Source: Variovorax paradoxus (GTDB lineage Bacteria; Pseudomonadota; Gammaproteobacteria; Burkholderiales; Burkholderiaceae_C). From it: a stretch of 64,000 nucleotides of DNA. The notes under the pieces are model-generated. The model was not told where the DNA came from, did no database searches, and saw only the letters and a list, made by a program, of their open reading frames with translations. This document shows, piece by piece, positions 33,963 to 43,331 of this stretch. Position 1 is the first letter of the stretch, and the number at the start of each line of letters is the position of its first letter. The position numbers and the translations under genes were made by a program. The stretch is from the NCBI RefSeq assembly GCF_000834655.1, contig NZ_JXQQ01000012.1:1-64000 (forward strand), in the 5' to 3' direction.

Positions 33963-34519
33963 GGCGAGGCCTCCAGGTCCATGGACTCGAGCATGCTGCG
34001 GGCGTCGGCCATCGCTTCGTTCAGGCCGTCGCTGGCGCCGTAGAAATCGATCTGCACGAGCAACTTGCGCTGCAGGTCAACCACCTGCCAGAAGCGGCCG
34101 GCGAGCTTCGATCCGTAGTAGGCGAAGGTCTTGCCCTGCAGGCCCCATGGCGTGACGAAATCGGAGATGTCGCCCTCGATCTCCAGATGCTGGCCGCGCT
34201 CCATGAGCCGTTGCTGGCGCACCAGCGGCCCGTCGGGTCCGCCCACCCAGGGACCGGTGGTGACAAGGAACTTGTGGCCGCCCTTGAAGAGCATCAGCGA
34301 CCGGCCGGCCTTGGAGCGGGCCACGTCCATCTCCCATCCGTTGGCGGGCTCGAAACGGGCATGGCCGACGGACACGGTCTCCCCCGCGGGCAAGGGCCGC
34401 GCACCGGGCGTGCGGTTGTTCCAGAAGGTGAGGCCGCCCACGTAGGCGGCGATGGCCAGGAGCACCGCCAGTGCGCCTGGCCAGGTGCGGTACGGGATGC
34501 GACGGGACGGCTCGGGCAT
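33959..34519 (-). CDS. Single-pass membrane protein coupled to the PrsW gene
   Basis: A 186-aa protein of unknown family. One membrane helix (about 13-33, WPGALAVLLAIAAYVGGLTF) is followed by a roughly 150-residue beta-rich periplasmic domain (SVGHARFEPANGWEMDVARS; SLMLFKGGHKFLVTTGPWVG; RFWQVVDLQRKLLVQIDFYG). The shape resembles PsbP-like stress proteins. The stop overlaps the PrsW start by four bases, so it could be a substrate, an adaptor or a regulator of that protease. The start at 34519 avoids an unlikely ten-residue extension. Confidence 0.7.
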   Translation of the reverse strand: MPEPSRRIPYRTWPGALAVLLAIAAYVGGLTFWNNRTPGARPLPAGETVSVGHARFEPANGWEMDVARSKAGRSLMLFKGGHKFLVTTGPWVGGPDGPLVRQQRLMERGQHLEIEGDISDFVTPWGLQGKTFAYYGSKLAGRFWQVVDLQRKLLVQIDFYGASDGLNEAMADARSMLESMDLEASP

Positions 34520-34575
34520 GCGTCGATCGTGCCATACGATATCGGCCACCCCATCGAGTCGAAAGTACGCACGCC

Positions 34576-35010
34576 ATGGAACAAAAGATCGAGGCTCCTA
34601 CCACTGCCGACCTTCATGCCATCGCGCACCAGTTGATGCATGCGGCGGAACTGGTGTCCGAAGCGACGGGCCTCGTGTTGTCGGGAACGATGGCCGATCT
34701 GGCGGTACTGCAGAAGGTCGTCGATTCGAAGATCGTCGAGCCCGAGGCCACGTATTCGCTGCAGGCACTGGGCCTGGCCTTCGGCAAGGTCTTCATCGAA
34801 ACCCAGGAGAACTACGACTGGTGGATGGTCGAAGACGAATACGGCAGGGACCCTGCGATCCGCTACAAGCAGACGACGCTGCTGCTATTTCCGATGACGA
34901 TGCTTTCAAAGCGTATCGAGGATGGGGAGGAGGTCGACGTGGCGGAGATCTTCAAGGGGTTGCAGGAGACGGTGCGGGAGGTTCTGGCGGAGCATTACCC
35001 GGGTGTCTAA
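34576..35010 (+). CDS. DUF3806-like protein
   Basis: A 144-aa soluble protein. The central block LGLAFGKVFIETQENYDWWM followed by VEDEYGRDPAIRYKQT and LFPMTMLSKRIEDGEEVDVA fits what I remember of DUF3806, a small domain of unknown function with the W-VEDEYG..P.IR.....FP..M..KR-E-GE pattern. The start is the ATG at 34576. It is divergent from the PrsW operon and followed by the NlpC/P60 gene 79 bp downstream. Confidence 0.7.
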   Translation: MEQKIEAPTTADLHAIAHQLMHAAELVSEATGLVLSGTMADLAVLQKVVDSKIVEPEATYSLQALGLAFGKVFIETQENYDWWMVEDEYGRDPAIRYKQTTLLLFPMTMLSKRIEDGEEVDVAEIFKGLQETVREVLAEHYPGV

Positions 35011-35089
35011 GGCAGGCACCGGGGCGGCCAGGCCGTATCCCGTCAGGCCGGTAAAGTCCGTGCACGTCAACGAGACCCGCCATCACCAC

Positions 35090-35611
35090 ATGCCTGACAC
35101 CGCCGTGCCGATGACCCGTTCGCAACGCTCCCGCATGCCGCTGCACCGCCTGCTGCCGATGGGCGTCTTCCTGCTGATGGTGGGTTGCGCGAGCCCACCC
35201 GCGCCGCAGCGGCCCGCCGTCTCCAACATCCCGCCGCTCACCGCCGAGCAATCGAACAGCATCACGATCCATGCGCTGGGGCTCGTGGGCACGCCGTACC
35301 GCTATGGCGGCAACACGCCCGAGGGCGGCTTCGATTGCAGCGGGCTCATCGGCTATGTGTACCGCAGCAGCCTCGGGCAGGTGCCGCCGCGCACGGTGGC
35401 GCGCATGGCGTCGTTCGGCCGGCCGGTGGCGATGTCCGAGATCCGCTCGGGCGACCTCGTGATCTTCGGAAACTCGACGCCGTCGCATGCGGGCATCTAC
35501 GTCGGCGACGGGCGCTTCGTGCATGCGCCGTCGACCGGCGGCGAGGTGCGGCTCGACCGGCTCGACGGCGTCTATTGGTCGCGCCAGCCGACGCAGGCGC
35601 GGCGGCCGTGA
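35090..35611 (+). CDS. NlpC/P60 (C40) endopeptidase lipoprotein
   Basis: A 173-aa cysteine peptidase that should cleave peptidoglycan stem peptides. The signal sequence ends with lipobox MVGC (Cys33 from this start). The NlpC/P60 domain shows YRYGGNTPEGGFDCSGLIGY (catalytic Cys83), PSHAGIYVGDGRFVHAP (His133) and a following polar residue. It is about the length of Spr/NlpC. An alternative start at 35111 gives a shorter, more typical signal peptide. It ends 16 bp from the convergent kdsA. Confidence 0.9.
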   Translation: MPDTAVPMTRSQRSRMPLHRLLPMGVFLLMVGCASPPAPQRPAVSNIPPLTAEQSNSITIHALGLVGTPYRYGGNTPEGGFDCSGLIGYVYRSSLGQVPPRTVARMASFGRPVAMSEIRSGDLVIFGNSTPSHAGIYVGDGRFVHAPSTGGEVRLDRLDGVYWSRQPTQARRP

Positions 35612-35627
35612 GCGCTTCCGCGCCCGG

Positions 35628-36560
<933 letters not shown>

Positions 36561-36658
36561 TTACGCAGTGCCACGCGGCCTTTCCACGCGGTCCGACGGA
36601 TGGCAACGCGGCCCCGTCCGGCAAGACTCCTCGGGTTCAATATCGAGGAGACATCCGC

Positions 36659-38731
36659 ATGCACAGCATCCGCCGCCATCTGGTGTGGCTGGTCGTGGCC
36701 GTGGTCGGCGCGTTCGCGCTCGGCACCGTCGCCCTGACCCGTGGTGAAAGCGTCAACGCCCTGTGGGTGGTGGCCGCCGCGATCTGCACCTACCTGATCG
36801 CCTACCGCTACTACAGCCTCTTCATCGCCGACAAGGTGCTGGGCCTGGACGGCAACCGCAAGACACCCGCGCACCGCCACAACGACGGCCTGGACTATGT
36901 GCCGACCGACAAGAACGTGCTGTTCGGCCACCACTTCGCAGCCATCGCGGGCGCGGGTCCGCTGGTGGGCCCGGTGCTCGCGGCGCAGATGGGCTACCTG
37001 CCCGGCCTCCTGTGGATCCTGGCCGGCGTGGTGTTCGCCGGCGCGGTGCAGGACTTCATCGTTCTCTTCATTTCCACGCGCCGCGACGGCCGCTCGCTGG
37101 GCGACCTGGTCAAGCAGGAGATGGGCGTGGTGCCCGGGATGATCGCGCTCTTCGGCACCTTCATGATCATGATCATCATCCTGGCGGTGCTGGCGTTGAT
37201 CGTGGTGAAGGCGCTGGCCGAATCGCCTTGGGGCACCTTCACGGTGGCCGCGACGATTCCGGTGGCGCTCTTCATGGGCATCTACCTGCGGTTCATTCGC
37301 CCGGGGCGCATCGGCGAGGTCTCGCTGATCGGCTTCGTGCTGCTGATGCTCGCCATCTTCGGCGGCCAGGCCGTGAGCCAGAGCGCCGAATGGGCGCCGC
37401 TCTTCACCTTCGACGGCAAGGCGCTCACCTGGATGCTGGTGGGCTACGGCTTCGTCGCCGCGAGCCTGCCGGTGTGGCTGCTGCTCGCGCCGCGCGACTA
37501 CCTCTCGACCTTCCTGAAGATCGGCACGATCATCGCGCTGGCCATAGGCATCGTGTTCGTGATGCCGACGCTGCAGATGCCGGCCATCACGCAGTTCGCG
37601 CAGGGCAACGGCCCGGTGTGGTCGGGCAGCCTGTTCCCGTTCCTCTTCATCACGATCGCGTGCGGCGCGGTGTCGGGCTTCCATGCGCTGATTTCCTCGG
37701 GCACCACGCCCAAGATGCTGGACAACGAGCGCCATGCGCGCTTCATCGGCTACGGCGGCATGCTGGCCGAATCGTTCGTCGCGGTGATGGCGCTGGTGGC
37801 GGCCTCGTGCATCGAGCCGGGCATCTACTTCGCGATGAACAGCCCCGGCGCACTGGTCGGCACGACAGCGCAGCAGGTGGCGGCCACGGTGTCGAGCTGG
37901 GGCTTCGTGATCACGCCCGAGATGTTGCTGCAGACCGCCAAGGACGTGGGTGAAACCACCATCCTCGGCCGCGCAGGCGGCGCACCGACGCTGGCCGTGG
38001 GCATGGCGCACATCCTCCACCAGGCGATCGGCGGGCAGGCCATGATGGCCTTCTGGTACCACTTCGCGATCCTGTTCGAGGCGCTGTTCATCCTCACGGC
38101 GGTGGATGCCGGCACGCGCGCGGGCCGCTTCATGCTGCAGGATCTTTTGGGCAGCTTCGTGCCCGCGCTCAAGCGCACCGATTCGCTGCCCGCCAACCTC
38201 GTGGCGACGGCGTTGTGCGTGGCGGCGTGGGGCTACTTCCTGTACCAGGGCGTGGTCGATCCGCTGGGCGGCATCAACACGCTGTGGCCGCTCTTCGGCA
38301 TCTCCAACCAGATGCTCGCCGCGGTGGCGCTGCTGCTCGGCGTGGTGGTGCTGTTCCGCATGAAGCGCGAGCGCTATGCGTGGGTGGCGATCGCGCCGGC
38401 CGCGTGGCTGCTGGCCTGCACGCTCACGGCGGGCTGGCAGAAGATCTTCTCGGCCGACCCGAAGATCGGCTTCCTCTCGCATGCGGCGAAGTACACCGAA
38501 GGCCTGGCCAACGGCGTGCTCGTGGCGCCGGCGAAGACGCCCGAGGCGATGTCGCGCATCGTCTTCAACGACCGGCTCGACGCAGCGCTGTGCGCGCTCT
38601 TCATGTTCGTGGTGCTCAGCGTGCTGGTCTACAGCATCAAGGCGTGTCTCGCGGCGCGCGCGGCCAACCGGCCGACCACGCAGGAGACGCCGTTCGAGCC
38701 CGCCGGCACGTCGGCTGCGGCGGCCCACTGA
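36659..38731 (+). CDS. cstA: CstA-family carbon-starvation transporter
   Basis: A 690-aa inner-membrane protein of the CstA/BtsT family, which import pyruvate or peptides under carbon limitation. It has the expected length and the conserved segments [58 protein letters not shown] and [20 protein letters not shown], with about 16 helices. A good ribosome site (GAGGAG) lies 8 bp before the ATG. It is followed 8 bp later by its usual small partner YbdD. Confidence 0.93.
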   Translation: MHSIRRHLVWLVVAVVGAFALGTVALTRGESVNALWVVAAAICTYLIAYRYYSLFIADKVLGLDGNRKTPAHRHNDGLDYVPTDKNVLFGHHFAAIAGAGPLVGPVLAAQMGYLPGLLWILAGVVFAGAVQDFIVLFISTRRDGRSLGDLVKQEMGVVPGMIALFGTFMIMIIILAVLALIVVKALAESPWGTFTVAATIPVALFMGIYLRFIRPGRIGEVSLIGFVLLMLAIFGGQAVSQSAEWAPLFTFDGKALTWMLVGYGFVAASLPVWLLLAPRDYLSTFLKIGTIIALAIGIVFVMPTLQMPAITQFAQGNGPVWSGSLFPFLFITIACGAVSGFHALISSGTTPKMLDNERHARFIGYGGMLAESFVAVMALVAASCIEPGIYFAMNSPGALVGTTAQQVAATVSSWGFVITPEMLLQTAKDVGETTILGRAGGAPTLAVGMAHILHQAIGGQAMMAFWYHFAILFEALFILTAVDAGTRAGRFMLQDLLGSFVPALKRTDSLPANLVATALCVAAWGYFLYQGVVDPLGGINTLWPLFGISNQMLAAVALLLGVVVLFRMKRERYAWVAIAPAAWLLACTLTAGWQKIFSADPKIGFLSHAAKYTEGLANGVLVAPAKTPEAMSRIVFNDRLDAALCALFMFVVLSVLVYSIKACLAARAANRPTTQETPFEPAGTSAAAAH

Positions 38732-38739
38732 GAACGGCC

Positions 38740-38946
38740 ATGGCCCTCGCATTGCCGGAAGCCGGCCGCTACTTCGCCCGCTCGCTCAAGCAGTCGCTGC
38801 GGTTGATGGTCGGCCTGCCCGACTACGACGCCTACCTCACGCACATGGCGGCCACGCACCCGGACCGGCCGCCGATGAGCTACGAGGCCTTCTTCCGCGA
38901 GCGGCTGGAGGCGCGGTACGGGGCAGGCAAGGGGCGTTGCTGCTAG
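38740..38946 (+). CDS. YbdD/YjiX family small protein
   Basis: A 68-aa protein of the YbdD/YjiX (DUF466) family, nearly always encoded directly after cstA-type genes and thought to be needed for transporter function. It has the typical [20 protein letters not shown] followed by [18 protein letters not shown] and the terminal GRCC. The ATG follows the cstA stop by 8 bp, so the two are co-transcribed. An intrinsic terminator follows. Confidence 0.92.
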   Translation: MALALPEAGRYFARSLKQSLRLMVGLPDYDAYLTHMAATHPDRPPMSYEAFFRERLEARYGAGKGRCC

Positions 38947-38988
38947 TCCGTACGCCGTTCGCTTGACCCGCGCGGAACGCGGGTGATA

Positions 38989-39020
38989 GCCTGCTTCGCC
39001 TGCGAGGAGCAGGCTTTTTT
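38989..39020 (+). terminator. Rho-independent terminator of cstA-ybdD
   Basis: Arms GCCTGCT (38989-38995) and AGCAGGC (39008-39014) form a perfect seven-base stem, immediately followed by six T at 39015-39020. A second hairpin, CCCGCG/CGCGGG at 38967-38983, precedes it. Confidence 0.85.
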
Positions 39021-39059
39021 GCGCTGGGCAATCCAGTGAACGAACCGAGAACGGACCCA

Positions 39060-40331
39060 ATGACTTTTTCCAAGCGCCCATCCCCCGTCAAGAACCCCGC
39101 GCCGCTGCGCGCCGCCTGCCAGGGCGTGCTGCTCGCCTGCGCACTGCTCGCCGCGGCCGGCAACGCCGTGGCCCAGAAGCCGCACCAGGGCGCGCTGGAC
39201 GCGGCCACGCAGCAGAAGGACGAGGCGCTCAAGCTGCTGGAGCGCATGGTCAACATCGACTCCGGCTCGACCGTGACCGAGGGGCTCGCCAAGGTGCGCG
39301 AGATGGCCGTCGAGGAACTGCGCCAGCTCGGCGCGCGCATCGAGACCTTTCCGGCCGATCCGCACCCCGGCACCAACGTCGTCGCCACGCTGACGGGGCA
39401 GGGCAAGAAGAAAATCCTGATCCTGGCCCACATCGACACCGTCTTCAAGGACGGCACGGCCGCCGCCAAGCCGTTCTACATCAAGGACGGCCGCGCCTAC
39501 GGCCCCGGCGTGATGGACAACAAGGGCGGCGTCGTCGCCGGCCTGCAGGCGCTGAAGGTGCTGCAGAAGATCGGCTTCAAGGACTACGGGCAGATCACCT
39601 TCCTGATCGACACGAACGAGGAGATGGGCTCGGTGGGCACCACCGCGCTCATCGAGCGTGTGGCCAAGCAGCATGACGTGGCGCTGAACCTGGAGCCGGG
39701 CCGCCCGGCCGACGGCCTCGTGGTGGAGCGCAAGGGCTCGGCCACCGCGCTCGTCGAGGTCAAGGGCCTGGCCGCGCATGCGGGCGTTGCGCCCGAGACC
39801 GGCCGCAACGCCGCCATGGAAGTGGCGCACCAGGTGCTGCAGCTCTCGAAGACGGCGGACGCCGCGAAGAAGACGACGGTCAACTTCACGGTGCTCACGG
39901 CCAACGGCGCGACCAACGTGATTCCCGCGAGCGCCAGCGCCAAGGGCGACGTCCGCGTGGCCACGCCCGACGAGTTCGACCGCGTCGAGAAAGACCTGAT
40001 CCGCATCTCGCAGAACAAGCTGATCCCCGAGACCGAGGTGCGCGTGCGCCTGGTGCGCGGCCTGCCGCCGATGCCGCGTTCGCCCGCGTCGGACAAGCTG
40101 GTCGCCATGGCCGAGGGCATCTACGCCGAGATCGGCAAGAAGCTCACCATCGAGAGCAGCGGCGGCGCGGCCGACGCGAGCCTGGTGGCGGGCGTGGGCG
40201 TGCCGGTGCTCGACGGCTTCGGCATCGTGGGTGGCGGCATCCACACGCCGGAGGAGTACGCCGAGGTCGAGAGCGTGGTGCCGCGCGTGTACCTGCTCTC
40301 GCGCATGCTGATGGACCTGAGCGCGAACTGA
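39060..40331 (+). CDS. M20-family peptidase (glutamate carboxypeptidase-like)
   Basis: A 423-aa exported zinc peptidase resembling carboxypeptidase G2. The signal peptide (about 1-41) ends AAAGNAVAQ. Zinc-site motifs are complete: LAHIDTVF (His, Asp), PGVMDNKGG (bridging Asp), DTNEEMGS (catalytic Glu plus ligand Glu), LNLEPGRPAD and GIHTPEEY (terminal His). Relatives release C-terminal glutamate from folates or peptides. The ATG at 39060 is used; an upstream GTG at 39036 is less likely because the terminator is close by. Confidence 0.9.
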   Translation: MTFSKRPSPVKNPAPLRAACQGVLLACALLAAAGNAVAQKPHQGALDAATQQKDEALKLLERMVNIDSGSTVTEGLAKVREMAVEELRQLGARIETFPADPHPGTNVVATLTGQGKKKILILAHIDTVFKDGTAAAKPFYIKDGRAYGPGVMDNKGGVVAGLQALKVLQKIGFKDYGQITFLIDTNEEMGSVGTTALIERVAKQHDVALNLEPGRPADGLVVERKGSATALVEVKGLAAHAGVAPETGRNAAMEVAHQVLQLSKTADAAKKTTVNFTVLTANGATNVIPASASAKGDVRVATPDEFDRVEKDLIRISQNKLIPETEVRVRLVRGLPPMPRSPASDKLVAMAEGIYAEIGKKLTIESSGGAADASLVAGVGVPVLDGFGIVGGGIHTPEEYAEVESVVPRVYLLSRMLMDLSAN

Positions 40332-40350
40332 TCGCTCGCGCGCCGGCGCA

Positions 40351-40371
40351 GCCTCAGGCATTGGCTGAGGC
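40351..40371. terminator. Hairpin after the M20 peptidase gene
   Basis: Perfect arms GCCTCAG (40351-40357) and CTGAGGC (40365-40371) lie 20 bp after the stop codon. A T-rich stretch (GTTTTTCTTTT) occurs only some 20 bp further on, so termination efficiency is doubtful. Confidence 0.45.
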
Positions 40372-40451
40372 TGGCTGCGTGAATTCCAGTTTTTCTTTTG
40401 GTGACTTCGGCGCCACGATGCATCCACATCAATGACCTGTGGAGAACGTCG

Positions 40452-40871
40452 ATGGCTTCCGAACTCAACCAGATCGCCGGCTGGTCGCTGCGCTGGCGTC
40501 TCTTTCTCTCGGGCGCGCTGTGCTTCGTGGCCGCGTTCGCCGCGGCGAGCCCGCCGGACCGCAGCCTCGAGCTGCACGCGGCGCAGCGCTTCCAGCTCGC
40601 CCTCGAGGCCCAGACCGCGCGCGACTACCGCACGATGCTCCAGCAACTGCGCGAAGCCGCCACGCAGGGCGATGCCGAGGCGCAGGAAATGCTCGGCATG
40701 GTGCTGCTCGCCGGGCCGGTGCTCTACGGCATGTCGGTGCGCGCCGACCGCTGCGAGGCGCGTCAGTGGATGCGCCAGGCGGCGATGCAAGGGAGCGAAA
40801 CGGCGAAGGTGCAGCTGACGTTTCTCAATCGATTGCGCAATGCGCCTGCGGGCGTGGTCGCTTGCGATTGA
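40452..40871 (+). CDS. Small exported Sel1-like repeat protein
   Basis: A 139-aa protein with an N-terminal membrane or signal segment (WRLFLSGALCFVAAFAAAS, about 13-31) and two Sel1/TPR-like helical repeats: QQLREAATQGDAEAQEMLGM and CEARQWMRQAAMQGSETAKV. Sel1 repeats mediate protein-protein contacts. GGAG lies 8 bp before the ATG at 40452. Function is unknown. Confidence 0.7.
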   Translation: MASELNQIAGWSLRWRLFLSGALCFVAAFAAASPPDRSLELHAAQRFQLALEAQTARDYRTMLQQLREAATQGDAEAQEMLGMVLLAGPVLYGMSVRADRCEARQWMRQAAMQGSETAKVQLTFLNRLRNAPAGVVACD

Positions 40872-41017
40872 GGTGACGTGAAGCGAGCCAGCGGGCGAGC
40901 AGGCACGAGCGGCCCGCTCGCTGCGCTTCAAGGCGCCCTGGACGCGCCGTGCAGGTAGCCGGTCATCTCGTCGGCGAACCGCGCAGGGGCGATGTCAGGA
41001 CACGAGGCGCGGAAGCG

Positions 41018-42226
41018 TCAACGCGAGCCGGCCATTGCCGCGAAGCCGTGCGCAAGATCGCGCTGCAGGTCGGCCGGCGCTTCCAGGCCGATGTGCAGGC
41101 GCACGACCGCGCCGCGCGCGCTCCAGTCGGTCACGCTGCGCGCTGCGCGCATGTTGGTCCATGCCACGAGGCTTTCGTAACCGCCCCATGACGAGCCGCG
41201 GCCGAACAGCGACAGCGCATCGGCGAAGCGCTCGACCGCCGCGTTCTCGGTGCCCTGCTTGAACTCGAACGAGATCAGCCCGTTGGTGCCGTTGCAGTCG
41301 CGCTTCCAGAGGTCGTGGCCCGGGTGCTGCGGCAGCGCAGGGCAGAACACCGTCGACACTTCGGGCCGTGCCTGGAGCCAGTGCGCGACTTCGAGCGCAT
41401 GCCGCTCGTGCATCTGCAATCGCGCCGAGAGCGTGCGCATGCCGCGCAGCACCAGCCAGGCGTCGTCGGGACTCACGGTCATGCCGAAGGCGTCGCAGCG
41501 CTCGTTGAGCGGCTGCCAGGCTTCGCGCGTGGTGGCGACGGTGCCCATCATCACGTCGGAGTGGCCCGAGAGGTACTTGGTCGCGGCCATCGTGGAGATG
41601 TCCGCGCCCAGTTCGATGGGGCGGTACTGCACGCCCGAACCCCAGGTGTTGTCGGCCGCGAGCAGTGCGCCGCGTGCGTGCGCGAGTTCGGCCAGCTTTG
41701 GCAGGTCGCACATCTCGTAGACCAGCGAGCCGGGGCACTCGGCGTAGACCAGGCGCGTGGCGGGCTCGAAAAGCGCCTCGATGCCGCTGCCATCCGCCGC
41801 GAAGAAGCTGCTGCGGATGCCGTAGGGCGCGAGGAACGAGTGCACGAGGTTGCGCGTCGGCTCGTACACGCTGTCGGACATCAGCACATGGTCGCCCGGC
41901 TTCAGGTACGACAGCAGCACCATGCCGATGGCCGCAAGGCCCGTCGGGAAGAGCCGCGTGCGATAGGCGCCTTCGAGCTCGCTCACCGCATCTTCGAGCG
42001 CGAAGGTGGTCGGCGTGCCGCGCGCACCGTAGCTGAAGGCGCGCTCGTCGCCGCGGCGCGCGCGGGTGTCGCGCATCGCGGCCACGCTGTCGAACAGCAC
42101 GGTGCTGGCGCGCACCAGCGGCGTGTTGACGGGCGTGCCACCGAAATAGGCCGGCGATTTGCCGGTGCGCGTGAGCCGCGTGTCGAGCGCCTGTGCAGCT
42201 GGGTCTTCTTTGTGCGAGTCGGACAT
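41018..42226 (-). CDS. metC: Cystathionine beta-lyase (PLP-dependent)
   Basis: A 402-aa Cys/Met-metabolism PLP enzyme. It cleaves cystathionine to homocysteine, pyruvate and ammonia, and relatives also desulfhydrate cysteine. Motifs include FSYGARGTPTTFALEDAVSE, LFPTGLAAIGMVLLSYLKPG, LAADNTWGSGVQYRPIELGA and the Schiff-base lysine in STMAATKYLSGHSDVMMGTV. The start at 42226 (MSDSHKEDP) is chosen over an in-frame extension. It is the last gene of the thiol-dioxygenase/rhodanese/Bug operon, consistent with organosulfur use. Confidence 0.91.
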   Translation of the reverse strand: MSDSHKEDPAAQALDTRLTRTGKSPAYFGGTPVNTPLVRASTVLFDSVAAMRDTRARRGDERAFSYGARGTPTTFALEDAVSELEGAYRTRLFPTGLAAIGMVLLSYLKPGDHVLMSDSVYEPTRNLVHSFLAPYGIRSSFFAADGSGIEALFEPATRLVYAECPGSLVYEMCDLPKLAELAHARGALLAADNTWGSGVQYRPIELGADISTMAATKYLSGHSDVMMGTVATTREAWQPLNERCDAFGMTVSPDDAWLVLRGMRTLSARLQMHERHALEVAHWLQARPEVSTVFCPALPQHPGHDLWKRDCNGTNGLISFEFKQGTENAAVERFADALSLFGRGSSWGGYESLVAWTNMRAARSVTDWSARGAVVRLHIGLEAPADLQRDLAHGFAAMAGSR

Positions 42227-42267
42227 GGTGGTGTTCTGTCGAGCGTGGGCCAGGCCTCTATGGTGCG

Positions 42268-43278
42268 TCAATCCGCCTTTGCGCCGGAGAGTTTGACGAT
42301 GCGCGACCACCGGTCGATGTCCTGCTTCAGTTGCGCGGCAAAGGCTTCCGACGAATTGGCCACGACTTCGCTGCCGCCGTCGTTCACCAGCTTGGTCACT
42401 TCGGGCAGGCGCAGCGTGCGCACGATGGCTTCGTTGAGATAAGCCACGCGTTCGGGCGGCGTGCCGGCCGGGGCGAAGAAGCCGTACCAATCTTCAAAGC
42501 GCGCGCCGGCGTAGCCCAGCTCTTCGAGCGTCGGCGACTTGGCGAACACGCCGATGCGGCGCGGGCTGGTCACCGCGAGCACGCGCAGCTTGCCGTTCTG
42601 CACGAGACCCGCGACAGAGGCGGTCGAGGTCACGAGCACGTCGACCTGCCCGCCGAGCAGGTCGGTGAGCGCTGGGCCTGCGCCCTTGTAGGGCACGTGG
42701 GTCATGTCGATGCCGTTGTCCTTGGCGAGCACGACGCCCACCAAGTGCGAGAGCGTGCCGTTGCCAGGCGTCGCGTAGGTCACCTTGCCGGGCGTTCCCT
42801 TGGCCTTGCTGGCAAGGTCGGCAAAGCTCTTGAGTGGCGAATTGGCATCGACCACGAGCGCGAGCGGCGCAGCGTTGATCTGCGTGATCGGGATGAAGTT
42901 CTTCACCGGATCGAACCCGGCCGAGGCATAGAGCGTGGGGTTCACCGCCATGATCGACACCTGCGAGGTGAGCACGGTGTAGCCGTCGGGCTTGGAATCG
43001 GCCACGGTCTTGGCGCCGATGTTGCCGCCCGCGCCGCCGCGGTTGTCGACCACCGCGGCCTGTCCCATGATTTCGGGCAGGCGCGTGGTGACCAGGCGCG
43101 CCGTTGCATCGTTGCCGCCGCCGGGCGGGAAGGGCGAGATGAATTTCACCGTCTGCGAAGGGAAGCCATTGCGTGCGGGCAGCGGATCGGCCGATGCGGG
43201 CTGCACGGCCAGCGCCGCGAGCCACGTGGCGGCCATGGCAAGACGAGCGAAATGCGAAGCGCGGAAAGCAGACGACAT
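42268..43278 (-). CDS. Bug-family (tripartite tricarboxylate transporter) receptor
   Basis: A 336-aa exported solute-binding protein of the Bug/TctC family. Signal peptide ends near AVQPASADP. Typical segments are VKFISPFPPGGGNDATARLV, VVDNRGGAGGNIGAKTVADS, PDGYTVLTSQVSIMAVNPTL and the VTYATPGNGTLSHLVGVVLA loop. Bug receptors bind carboxylates and related anions; no TctA/TctB membrane partners are encoded nearby, which is common for orphan Bug proteins. Operon context suggests an organosulfur carboxylate ligand, as inference. Confidence 0.9.
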   Translation of the reverse strand: MSSAFRASHFARLAMAATWLAALAVQPASADPLPARNGFPSQTVKFISPFPPGGGNDATARLVTTRLPEIMGQAAVVDNRGGAGGNIGAKTVADSKPDGYTVLTSQVSIMAVNPTLYASAGFDPVKNFIPITQINAAPLALVVDANSPLKSFADLASKAKGTPGKVTYATPGNGTLSHLVGVVLAKDNGIDMTHVPYKGAGPALTDLLGGQVDVLVTSTASVAGLVQNGKLRVLAVTSPRRIGVFAKSPTLEELGYAGARFEDWYGFFAPAGTPPERVAYLNEAIVRTLRLPEVTKLVNDGGSEVVANSSEAFAAQLKQDIDRWSRIVKLSGAKAD

Positions 43279-43331
43279 GGCAGGACTCCTGAGATAGGAA
43301 CGGACAACGACGAGCGAGGGGAAAGCGGTGG

